A stretch of 64,000 nucleotides of DNA from Antedon mediterranea (Eukaryota > Echinodermata > Crinoidea > Comatulida > Antedonidae). Below the pieces are notes generated by a model, which searched no databases, had not been told where the DNA came from, and saw only the letters and a list, made by a program, of their open reading frames with translations. Within the stretch, counting starts at the first letter, position 1. Each line of letters starts with the position of its first letter. Shown here in pieces: positions 27,262 to 37,533 of the stretch. The stretch lies in assembly GCF_964355755.1 (NCBI RefSeq), contig NC_092680.1:8595001-8659000 (forward strand). Reading direction: 5' to 3'. The position numbers and the translations under genes are program-made.

Positions 27262-27895
27262 TTAAAGACCCCTTCCCTGCAATTTTGGACGTTTTTTGGA
27301 AAATAATACATATATATCACTTTAAAAACATTAAACCATGTCATTCCTTGTCTTAAATGTACGTTTTATGGTAAATTATGATAAAAAGTGAGAAACAATG
27401 CACTACCTAAGTAGCTCGCGGCGATCGACCTCTCGTGGACGGTCTTAGGCCTAGCCTAGCTAGGCTTAGTTTTGTAGGCCTAGCTGTTAAACATCGGTAA
27501 CGTACGAACATCGTACGCTACCTATATACCTAGCCTGACGTTGTATAGTTGCTGCATTAATTGTCTTTCTATTTTTGCCAGACTCCGTTGATACAAATTG
27601 GGGAAAACCCGGTATTTTCGCTGAAAAGTTAGGAGTCTTCCATTTGTTTTGGCCTCACGATCGATCGAAAAGTGGGCGAATTACAGGTGAAAAACAAAAA
27701 TATCAATCCGCGCGCAATGCATTTTGGGATTTATAGCGGGCCGCTATAATTATTAGAATCGACTTATTTTTCACATTTTTAACCGTTTAAAGACGAAAAA
27801 AGTTATTGCAATAGGACCATATAGTATTATTTTTACATTAAATATAGTTTGTGATCTTAAATTAGATCTAAAAAACGTAGGGAATGGGGCTTTAA
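27262..27895. mobile_element. Non-autonomous DNA transposon with TTAA target site
   Basis: Imperfect inverted ends AGACCCCTTCCCT and AGGGAATGGGGCT are each flanked by TTAA (27262-27265 and 27892-27895), as expected for Kolobok- or piggyBac-type insertion. The inside holds GC-richer palindromic segments such as GCGGGCCGCTATAA and no open reading frame. Length is 634 bp. Confidence 0.6.
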
Positions 27896-28672
27896 CATAT
27901 TTTCTTAAAATATATAAAAAGGCACAAATTAGCTCAAAATAGAAAAAAACAAATCAAAGTACAGTAAGTGAAAAAAAAATTTAAAATTCATATTATATTA
28001 CGTCATTTCATGATCATTCTATTCGTTATGTCATAAATATGCATAATGAACGTCATTATGATGAAACTAAAGTATAAACAAGACTGATTCATTATTGTAA
28101 TTGTTTTATAAATTATTACTAATACTAAAATTAAGCATTTGTTTGTGGCTCGCGCTGTTGTATTTTATAATTGTGTTCTGTTGAATCACCCCCGTAGTCA
28201 TAGGTTGCATGAATTGCATGCACTTCGGTAACATTCATTATTTGTCACTATGATTTGAGTGAAAAATAAATGAGAGTCAGACACTAATAATCTTCTGTCA
28301 GTGACGTATGTACGAGCGTACAAAAAAGACCTATGCTCACAAATCAACTGTCAAACAAATGAAATGTGTTGTACTGTTTATTTGTTAGGGAGACCTCTAT
28401 CACGCACACCAGGCAGAGAGGGCGCTGCACACACATGTGCTATCCATTCATGCGTGCAAAAAAACAAATTTGGCCGAATCATACTAGGGCTAGCCTCCTT
28501 ATTAGGCCCAGCTAGGTAAATCACTTTTTTGTTTTTCCGGTAGGTAGGCCTATGCCTAATAGTTAGTACTAGCTTAATAATAAATTAGGCTAGGCCTAGT
28601 AGTAGGCCTAGACACAAGCTAGCCTAGGCCTAGTAGTTTAAGTAGTAGTAGGCTAGTAGTAGAGTAGTAGGC

Positions 28673-29553
28673 CGCTAGTTCCGTTTCGCACCTGTCGTTT
28701 ATTTCGACTCAAAATTGGTTAAGTAACTTTATCGTGAGTACCACACCTTAATAGAATTAGGCCTCAAAAATACTTTTACGAAGGAGATCACACAAAAAGT
28801 AAAAAATAAATCCTTTTATTTAGATTGATGAATTTACAGACGTGTTTCCCGCACATCGGTTTGTGAATTTCGCATACTCCATGTTCAATGTTGTTGTTTC
28901 TATGGAGCGCCAAAAGAGCAATCATAACAGAGGGCTAAAAACTCAGTAAATTGCGTATATTTAATGCATTTATTGGTGAAAATTACGTTCAATTTTATCA
29001 TATTTTATCAATGTCAATGCAACAAAAATATTACTGTTGATACTGTACATGGTTTTTGCAGGAACTTTTAGGAATGTACTGCATGCTGTACCTGATCTAG
29101 GCCTAAATAATAATAATATTCCTCTTAGTCTATATATAGTCTTACTCTTAGTTAGGCCTAGGGTTGGTTGCTATTTGAAAACAGCAAATTATTAGCAGTA
29201 AAATGTTAAAGCATTTTTATTGACAAAATATATTAAAATTAAACGTGTATTTCAATAATAAATGCATTAAAAGAAGACGCATTCCACTGAGTTTTTAACC
29301 ATCTATTGTTGTTGCTCTTTTGGCACTCCATAGAAACGAAAATATTGAACTTCGAGTATGCTAAATTCGCGAACGGTATGCGAGAAACATGTCTGTAAAA
29401 TCATAAGGACTTATTTGTTACTTTTTATGTGATTCTTCTTCATAAAAGTACTTATGAGGCCCAATTTTAAGGTGTGGTATTCACAATAAGTTGCTTAACA
29501 ATTTGGAGTCAAAAGGAAGTCGAAATAAAAACAGGTGCGAAACGGAACTAGCG
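28673..29553. mobile_element. Foldback element 1, arms of about 270 bp
   Basis: The first 23 bp (CGCTAGTTCCGTTTCGCACC and three more) are the exact reverse complement of 29531-29553. The left arm runs to about 28955 and the right arm starts near 29285, with roughly 80 per cent identity by eye. Shared landmarks are TTTCTATGGAGCGCCAAAAG and its complement. There is no coding capacity. It is the same family as the inner arms of 30654-31740. Confidence 0.8.
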
Positions 29554-29617
29554 CCGCCTAGCTAGGCCTGGGCCTAGGCAGGCTAGTGTAGTTACAGTAG
29601 TACTAGTAAATAATACG

Positions 29618-29849
29618 AGTCCTCCTAAATACAAAGACCTACCTAGCTACGCAATACGGACATTGTGACGCAATGGCATCAACTCAGTTCGTTTCGCGAA
29701 CACGAAGCTTGTCGATTAATTAACATTTTTGGTGTCTATATCATGCTAAAATTGATTGATGTTTTATTGATGGAAATGCTATTAGTAGTCTACCATATTT
29801 CATTAAATTAACACTTTAAATTGACAGGTCTTGGTATTTAGGAGGACCC
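29618..29849. mobile_element. Short MITE, 22-bp terminal inverted repeats
   Basis: GTCCTCCTAAATACAAAGACC at the left end pairs with the right end at 29826-29848 with one mismatch. The total is about 230 bp with no coding sequence. Target duplication is unclear. Confidence 0.65.
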
Positions 29850-29937
29850 GATAATACTACTCCTCTACTAGCTATTCTAGTAGTAGTATAGTTGGCCTAC
29901 TACTCTAGGCCTTATACTATAGAATAACCTATAATCC

Positions 29938-32345
29938 GGTGGCAGAAGGGGACAAATAATAATAAAAACATTTTTTTTAAATTTGATGTTTTCTCATCCT
30001 GTTAATCAATCATACGCAATGTAAGGTAAAAAGTTGTCCAAACTATGATTAATATCAATGGTTTTACAAGTAATCAAATTATTTGATCAGTAAAGTTGTG
30101 TTATTTCATTATAAATTCATCAAATCAGATTTAAAATGTTAGGCTGACCTTGAAAAAAATAAATGGTTAAAGCACAAGTTATTATAAAACTTTTCAAAAT
30201 TCATTGACATTTTGCAAAGATTGGTCAGAACATGGTTGCAGGCCTGCAATATTCATTTTGAGGCAATAAACTATCTGTGGCTAATATCGAGGCTAATATA
30301 AAAATTGTGGTCTGTCTGTGTAGTGAGTTGTGGGTTCCAGTTTTTATTAGCCAATGAAAGTGAAAATCTGAAGCATTATTGACCAAGATTATAGATCTGA
30401 GTAAATGTGTCATCAACTAGGAAAAAGTGGTCTCTTAGTCTTATGAAAGAAGGTAATCATTAAAACATTTGAAACATACAGTATTTGCAGAACTTGGCAA
30501 TGAGTGACAAACATATTCTTAGATAACGTTTCTACAAGCTTCAACATTGCTTTTTTGCTCTCTAAGGTTTATAAACCATACAGTGACGAATCCAAGATAT
30601 GCAATAAATAGAAAGAGATGCGAATTGAAATGGTGAAGTTAACCTATTGTTGCGGGTGTCACGAAACCTAAGACCACGAAAGCTAAGACCCCCTAAGACC
30701 TAAGATCACGAAAGCTAAGACCCAACACTCTAAGATTACAAATATTTATCTTTCGCACCTGCCTTGTATTTTAACTCCAAACATTTATTCTGAATACCAC
30801 ACCTTAGAATTGGCACTTTCATGAAAAAGAATCACATAAAAAGTAACAAATACATTTTTAAATTGATGATTTTACAGACGTTTTTCTCACACACAAAATG
30901 ACTAGCCTACAGTACAGGGTGGACCCAGTACAGTAGGCCTACCCCATGTTCAATGTTTTTGTTTCTATGGAACGTCAAAAGAGCAAACATTATATAGAGG
31001 GCTGAAAACTCTGTGGAGTCCATCTACAGTGTGGATGGAACAATGTAAAATTAAAATTGTAATGATAATAGTATAATCATGCAAGTACGAAGAAATAAAT
31101 ACTGGCAAATAAATTTTAATTTAAAAATCATGATAAGTTTTTTTGTTTTGTTTTCTTTCTGTTTTTATACTTGTACTATTATTGTTGCTCTTTTGGCGCT
31201 CCATAGAAACAAAAACATTGAGCATGGAGCTCGAGGAGTTACATTACAATATACAAAGAAACACATCTGTAAAATCATCAATTTAAAGGATTTATTTATT
31301 TGTTATTATGTGTTTCTCCTTCTGAAAGTACTTATAAGTCCTAATTTTAAAGTGTGGTGTTCAGGATAAAGTTAGTCAACAAATTTGGAGTCAAAATACA
31401 AGAAAGGCAGGTGCGTAAGAAAAACATCCTCTGAACCAACACAATGGAGTAAATATATACCAACAAACAACCCGTCAAGTTTGTTTGTTGTAAAGAAAAA
31501 ATATACATTTACTCAACGGGCGAAAATAATGTGAGTTTATCTATGTTTTGCGGTAGTATTAAATTATATTTATGGTAATAAATTAAACCTACTGTGTTTA
31601 AAATTATGTATGGATAAACAAGTATTGTTTTTAAGCTGTAGTATATCTTAGTATTTGTAATCTTAGGTGTTGGGTCTTAGCTTTCATGATCTTAGGTCTT
31701 AGGGGGTCTGAGCTTTCGTGTTCTTAGGTTTCGTGACACCCCTATTGTTGCATTGTCAAAATTAAAGGTGGAGGAAACTTGGATCTGCCTATGCTACACC
31801 TCACGCATAATGCATGAGTCTCAATGAGGGCCAATTTTGTATATACGTAGCTATTTCTCGCGCATCCATAACAAATATTCAGAAAAACATTATTTTGAAA
31901 TTAAAACTGAAAAAGTTGGCAGGTATACTATGCCCTATCATGTGGACGATGAATAGTAGTTTATTGCCCAAAACGACCTATAGATGTCAAATGGTGTATG
32001 ATGAATCTGCTCTTTTGATTGTGTATGATAGATTGATGTCTTAACAGAATGATAAAGGATCACATTTTTGTCTTAAATGTTAGTTTTTATTTGGTTTTAA
32101 CTTTTATGCAAATTTTGTGATTGGTTAATTGCAAAGGATTTTTTTTTATAAGGTGACTGAATAGATACCTATAACCATACAAGTTTTGAAAGACCAAATT
32201 GAACATTGACCCCTCATATCTTGAAAACGCTTCCTATCCTGATTGATTACGAACCATATTCGTAATCTATGGAAAATTCTGGTCTAGAAAACTTGGATGG
32301 CAATTTGTCCCTTTTGTATGGTGATTCCTGCCTCCTGCCACCGGA
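29938..32345. mobile_element. Composite element with CCGGTGGCAG termini and nested foldback
   Basis: CCGGTGGCAG at 29938 and CTGCCACCGG ending at 32345 are inverted. Just inside, AAGGGGACAAAT pairs with ATTTGTCCCTT after a small insertion on the right. A younger foldback element (30654-31740) sits within it. I found no transposase-like frame. Confidence 0.5.
30654..31740. mobile_element. Foldback element 2 with 11-bp target duplication
   Basis: The termini GGTGTCACGAAACCTAAGA are inverted without mismatch over 19 bp, and CCTATTGTTGC is duplicated at 30643-30653 and 31741-31751. The outer arms contain several CTAAGA(CC) subrepeats. The inner arms match foldback element 1, including TTTCTATGGA(A/G)CG(T/C)CAAAAGAGC. 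The right arm carries an extra stretch of about 200 bp near 31430-31640. Long inverted ends and a 9-11-bp duplication recall Mutator-like elements; no transposase is present. Confidence 0.75.
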
Positions 32346-32799
32346 ATACTAGGCCTAGTTAGTATTAAGTAGGCCCTGGAGGTGCATGGACTTTCGCACC
32401 ACACTCTCTTGAGTTACCCAATTTAAAAACATTCACCCGCTGCTCGGCAGGTGATGTTGAGAGACCGTAAAAAAAAAAGTTTTAGATGCGAAACTGCAGT
32501 AGCGCCTAGGCATAGTCTAGTAGTAGTTAGGCTAGTGTATATAGCATTAAAGGTCTAATTTTTATCAATCTGGTGATGATTGGGTCTGCGGGTAATTGGG
32601 TTTTAAAAATTGGCGGCCAGATCGTCTATCTTACTATCATCAGGGATCCAGTGAAGTCAGCCATTCACAAAGTCAGCCATTTGCAAAGTTGTTCCTTTCC
32701 AAAATCATTTAAACCAAACAAAATTTAAACACTCAATTTCAAAATTCAGGATGTGACGTGATAATATAATAATACCCAACCAGTTTAGTTTAATTCACT

Positions 32800-33178
32800 C
32801 CCTGCTTCTCAAGCCTCCAGAATTGATCGGACCAATAACAAGTTCTTGCGCTTTGTCGGCCCAACAGCCAACCTGCCTCCTATTGTTTCCCCGACATCTA
32901 GGAGAGCAAGATAGGACTTGCACTTCCTGTATAAATGTCTTACTTCTAAGTTTGATTGTGATCTTGTTTCGTTGTTTTATTTTAATGTTCCTGTTCGTAA
33001 TCTTCGTAGTAAACCCTTTCTTCATGTTAAATTTTCTCGTGTCAATGTTTGTAAAAATGGTATTTTCTGTAGACTCTCGTCATTGTACAATTCTTGTCTT
33101 TTAAAAAATAATTCTTTAGATATTTTTAACTGTAATTTTTCTCAATTTAAATGTATTATTAATGAAATTATTTAAATT
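32800..33178 (+). pseudogene. Decayed 3' end of a LINE reverse-transcriptase ORF
   Basis: In one frame the translation reads RRAR, a stop, then DLHFLYKCLTSKFDC, FYFNVPVRNLRSKP and SLYNS, ending at a stop near 33173. That pattern (R-DL-FLYK-L, NVP-RNLRS, YNS) is the usual C terminus of CR1/L2-like or RTE-like non-LTR polyproteins. The in-frame TAG at 32912 probably replaced a Gln codon. The rest of the element is missing and AT-rich tail sequence follows. Confidence 0.6.
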
Positions 33179-33320
33179 TTCTTTTTCATTTGTATATATT
33201 TATATTGGCTCATATTTTATAGTTTAGTTTTTATTTTCAACCTGTTATTGGTGTTTTACACTGTTGGTTTGATATAAAGAATAAATATAAAGAAAGTAAA
33301 TATAATTTACAAACATCTTA

Positions 33321-33613
33321 AGCCTGGTTTCCATAAAATCGCTACACCGTGTCGCCGACTGCTGTCGCCGACAGAGCGTAGCGATTCTATGGAAATGCTA
33401 GAATTTATCAGGGATCTAGTACGCGAGCGCTAAATATTCTTTGGTACACGCGTATACGACTCATCGCCGACAAAATCAGCAAAGTTGAACATGGTTGAAC
33501 TTTGCCGATTTGTCTGCGATGAATCGGGGAGACCTCCCCGATGCGCGTCGGCGACATGTGCGCGTGTAGCGATTTCAATGGAAACGGTGTAGCGATTTTA
33601 TGGAAACCAGGCT
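33321..33613. mobile_element. MITE with perfect 29-bp inverted ends and TTA duplication
   Basis: Positions 33321-33349 (AGCCTGGTTTCC...) are the exact reverse complement of 33585-33613. TTA is duplicated at 33318-33320 and 33614-33616, the PIF/Harbinger target pattern. The 293-bp interior is rich in CGCCGAC motifs and does not code. Confidence 0.8.
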
Positions 33614-33808
33614 TTACTATTTTTAAATAGCCATAATTTAATATTGGATTTCCCTGAATTAAAAAATTGTTTAAAATATAATATGCACACATAGTTAAAT
33701 ACTATAAATAAACAAAAATGTAATTTTCTAAAATTAGCACTTGCATAAAACGTATTTCTGAATTTGTAAAAATGATTGTAAGTTGTATTCTTCTATTGAA
33801 CCCGAATA

Positions 33809-33845
33809 GATCTGTCTTAATCTTAATCTTAATCTTAATCTTACT
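33809..33845. repeat. (TCTTAA)n simple repeat
   Basis: About five TCTTAA hexamers in tandem, upstream of the Bcl-2-like gene. Confidence 0.85.
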
Positions 33846-34448
33846 CAATAAATATGATTTATTTTAATCACAAATAAATACTATAATTTACACTTAAAGT
33901 ATTATTAATATAAAAATCAATTTTCCAAAGTAATTATTAAAATAACCTGCACCATCTAAACTGTAAACAATATGGGGTTTTTTTTTCTTTATTGTCCTGC
34001 TACTCCATTATATGCTAATAAGGTGATGTCATTTCTAAATATAGACATTATGTTTTTGTTACACTGTGTCTGTCGTATTGTAAACAAATAGCCATCACAA
34101 CTCACTAGAGTAACTACAATCAGAGCACAGTAAGTAGGTACATAGGTATTACACTATGCAACACTTAATAAATTCTTTGTTTTGCTTTTTAATGTTAAAA
34201 AAAAAATATTGTATTATACCATTTTAGCTAGAGTATTTTTGTATTGTTTTGTTTAATATTTATTTTTGTATGTAAGTTTTAACAACAGTGATAAGATCTT
34301 AATTTGTTTTAATTTTTCAAAGAAATTAATTTTCTTTTTTTATGTTTCAGATATGAAATAAAAAAGTCTTGTATCTCATCTCTCAGTGAAAAGAAAACGA
34401 AATCTGATTTTATTGAAACTTTCTTTGAAAAAAAAACATTTATTGAAC

Positions 34449-37400
34449 ATGAAGAAAAATAAACCAGAACCAATTTCAGCACCAACTGATGATCAATTAT
34501 TGAATGATGCATCAAACAAGACCACATCACCATCTGTTGTTAAAAGGAGTTCGCCAAAAGATTCTAACAATTCGTCTAAGGAATCGTCGCCTGTTAGTTT
34601 CGCTCGACGCAGAACAAACTCGTTAAGTTTAACGCCATTAGTAATTGAAGGTCATTTTAACGATGATCGAGGAGACCATGTAGACGGAGTAAAAAGTCAA
34701 CATTTTTTCCCTGATCAGAATGCAATTGGTGAGAAGTATAGTGAAGTGCAGAAGGAAGGGTTATTTCTATACCATGAGACTTTTTTAAAACCGGAGATGT
34801 CACGAAGGGGTATTCAGGAACCAGATTTGATAAAACAAGTTTATGAAAAGAATGTGCCGTAAGTTATATTTAAATTATTTAACTAGAACTACAATAAATG
34901 CCCAAATATTAATATGATTGAGATTGACATTACAGAAAATTATTTTCATCAGTTTTACAGTACCTTTGTGTAGCTGAAGATTACCATATACTACAAAACT
35001 ATGATTTTGGACCTCGGATAGATTCAATTATAATTATTCTAATAACAATTTTGCGTCTTCCCCAACCATACCAATGTCAGCTAAATTTTAACAGTCCATG
35101 TCTATTTTAAATTAAAACACATTTTTCTGCAACCCAGTGGATCGTTTTTATCATTTTATGAAATATTTAGCCCTCTTTAATCTATAATGCTGGATCTATT
35201 AACTACAGTTACTTGGTTACAAAATGATTAATGATGTCAGTATTTCCTAATTTACTTTTAGTACTTCCTGTGAATGTATTAATTATACTGTATATTATAC
35301 CAGCATTATATACTGTAAACATGAGTATTGATATAGTACAGAATTTAAATTTAATTATATAATTTAGTGAATTTGTAGCATTTAATACATCATGTGTGTA
35401 GGACTACCAAATTTCCAGGGCATATATATTTTGTTTCCTGTTTACCTTTTTCTAGAACATTTTACTGTCTGTTGAACTTGTTTTGTTTGTAAGGTCAATT
35501 CTTGTATAGACTTATTTAATGTTTCTTTGTAGTATTGTTTGGGTTTTTCCTTTGTTATATAAATACCGACATAGTAGTCTCAGTAAAATACAAGCCCAGA
35601 CATGTCATTGTATGTTTTGAAATTAACATTAACAATCGGGATGTACTGATGTTTATACAGTAGAATCCCTATTAAGGGAACACCTTTGGGACCGAACAAA
35701 ATGATGTCCTTATATACTATGGGGGTTTCTCAAAAGAGGGATTTACGCTGCAGTAAATCATAATAAATTGCAGTCGGTTTCCTTTATGCTTAGATCATAT
35801 TCTTGACTATCATCCTGTAGCTCTTGTTGCACTAAATAATTGTTATTTATTTAATTTATAATCAATAAAGAAAACTTTTGCCGACCCTAGCCATGCCAGT
35901 ATACCAATTTATATTAAAATTTGTACATTAGACCAGAGGTATACATCAGGTTCTAAATGTTGTTGCCAGATTTCAGTAAACTTTCATATTTCACGCCACG
36001 TTTAAATCCATGCGCAAACATGTCACATAAACACAGATTTTAATTTTTCGCTGTCAATCTTTATATTGGTATTCTTTATTTACGAAGTCCTTAGTTCATT
36101 CGGCAATCTACAGTACATCATTTAGTAAAGCATATTGTTCGTGTAAAATTGTTCGTTTGTGAAAGTATGTTGTTTTTTTTACATTAGTTCATTCGTTTGT
36201 GAAAGTAGGTTGTTCGTTTGTGATAGTACGTTGTTCGTTTGTGATAGTACGTTGTCTTTTTTACTTTGGTATTTTTGGAGGCAATTGCCTTCCATAGCCT
36301 AAAACAAGTAGTGACTTTACAGTTATCCTTCATTTTTCTAATACAGTAATGGTTTGGATAGTCCATCAGTAAAGACACCAGTAGGTTACAACAATCCTAA
36401 TTGGGCAAAAGCAGGGAAAGAGTTACGAATTATGGCAGATAAATTTGCTAGATCAGATGAAAGAGAAAAGGTCACGAAGAAAGCTACCAAGGTAACCACA
36501 TACAACTTTTTATTTAGTAATTTATGGATATCTGTATATAATACACTTAGCCAATAAGTAAAGAATTTACTTGGGTGGTTACTTATGATATTTTAATATC
36601 ATATTAAAAGTGCAGAACAAGGATCTCGATTCTGCCGAGTGTGGATAACCTAATTCAGGGGCGGTCGCAAGACTATTTGAATGGGGTTGCCCAAAGAGTC
36701 CAGATACAGTAAATATGCAAACTGCCGACATTGTGCACGGTTTTGGTGACTCTGGTGGTTAAATTGTAGGATCCAGTCTGTCAATTTACAAATATTCTCT
36801 TCCAGCCTTGGACTTCTATTAACCTTATGGATATTGCATCTGATGAAATGGGATCTAAATTTCAATTTAGTGGCAGAAAAAAACATTTAGTAAAAAATTA
36901 AGGGTGTTGCCCCGGCCACTAGGACAACACCCCTGCATCCGCCCCTGTAATTAGACATGTACTAAAACTAATTAAGTTTCTATAAACTGAGGCTTGAAAA
37001 GCACTCAACTGTTTACTTATTGTATTAATAAATGTTTTGATGTTAAAAATATTTGCTTGTTATTCTTTAGTATTCGCAGAGCAGTATTGAAACTTATGCT
37101 GAATACAGTGACTTACTGACGGAGCTCTTCCAATCAGGGGGTGTGACTTGCCACAGACTTGTAGTCCTATTCTTTTTCTGTAGTGATTTAACCATCATGG
37201 CCCTGGAACATAATTGTATAGATTATTTTGGACGCCTGGTAACTTGGACATATAGATTCATTCGTGATGGACTAAGTCAATGGATAGCTTCCAACGGTGG
37301 ATGGGTAAGAACATTAAATAATGGGACGAGGAAGAACCATGCCCAAGGCAAATATTAATTCTCAGAATAAAACTAAATACTGACATTGACAATACATTTT

Positions 37401-37533
37401 TAAATATAAATGTTCACTTATTTTTCAGAACGCAATTGTAGATACAACACGTATATACATCGACATAATCTTTAAGGTAGCGCTGATAGCTGTGGCTGGC
37501 GCAATCGTATATAGAGTGTTCATAGGGCGATGA
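34449..37533 (+). CDS. Multidomain Bcl-2 family protein, possibly Bak/Bax-like, tail-anchored
   Basis: Exons 34449-34858, 36347-36491, 37071-37304 and 37429-37533, with consistent phases, give 297 residues. Residues 1-100 form a Ser/Thr/Pro/Lys-rich extension absent from human BAK. Next come an alpha1-like helix (KEGLFLYHETFLKPEM), a BH3 region with GKELRIMADKFARS, a BH1 region SGGVTCHRLVVLFFF, a BH2 region with QWIASNGGW, and a C-terminal membrane anchor (ALIAVAGAIVYRVFIG). The anchor implies an outer-mitochondrial or ER membrane location and control of apoptosis. The layout and the WIAxxGGW motif resemble BAK most. BH1 is atypical: NWGR of the family reads TCHR here, and the BH3 GD is AD. 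The ATG at 34449 has A at -3. An acceptor-like site at 34350 suggests an upstream noncoding exon. Candidate poly(A) signals lie at 38931 and 39723. Whether it kills or protects cells cannot be read from the sequence. Confidence 0.85.
34859..36346 (+). other. Bcl-2-like gene intron 1 with repeats
   Basis: The intron holds a dispersed repeat near 35656-35745 (GTAGAATCCCTATTAAGGGA, a motif I associate with a common marine-invertebrate MITE) and the minisatellite at 36138-36258. The rest is AT-rich and featureless. Confidence 0.55.
36138..36258. repeat. Minisatellite, about 22-24-bp unit
   Basis: GTTCGTTTGTGAAAGTA or GTTCGTTTGTGATAGTA is repeated four times with a TTTTTTTACATTAGTTC interruption after the first unit. 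Confidence 0.8.
36656..36947. mobile_element. MITE in Bcl-2-like intron 2, CAGGGGCGG termini
   Basis: CAGGGGCGGTCGCAAGAC on the left and CATCCGCCCCTG on the right are inverted, and TAATT flanks both sides. The total is 292 bp. A related element lies nested at 44819-45104 in the UBL7 gene, sharing GCGGTCGCA, a GACTATTT-type stretch, GGGTTGCCCAA and AGAGTCCAG in opposite orientation. Confidence 0.65.

Larger units (their letters stand above)
10690..34440. other. 23.7-kb gene-poor interval upstream of hbn
   Basis: No exon pair with splice sites and recognisable protein similarity was found. The individual repeats are listed separately. In 16,000-18,240, 19,660-23,900, 24,110-25,500 and 25,690-27,250 I see only AT-rich DNA with short low-complexity frames. 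Because the interval flanks a developmental homeobox pair it may contain enhancers, but nothing in the sequence alone identifies one. Confidence 0.6.

Noticed and set aside
10690-34440. The missing otp homeobox in the gene-poor interval
   Set aside because: No frame on either strand contains a homeodomain helix 3 (WFQNRR) outside rax and hbn.
34386-34448. Extended N terminus for the Bcl-2-like protein
   Set aside because: No ATG lies in that frame upstream of 34449; the extra codons begin at a GTG and look like 5' UTR.
36138-36258. A CRISPR-like array
   Set aside because: The units are contiguous with no spacers; it is a short minisatellite in an animal intron.
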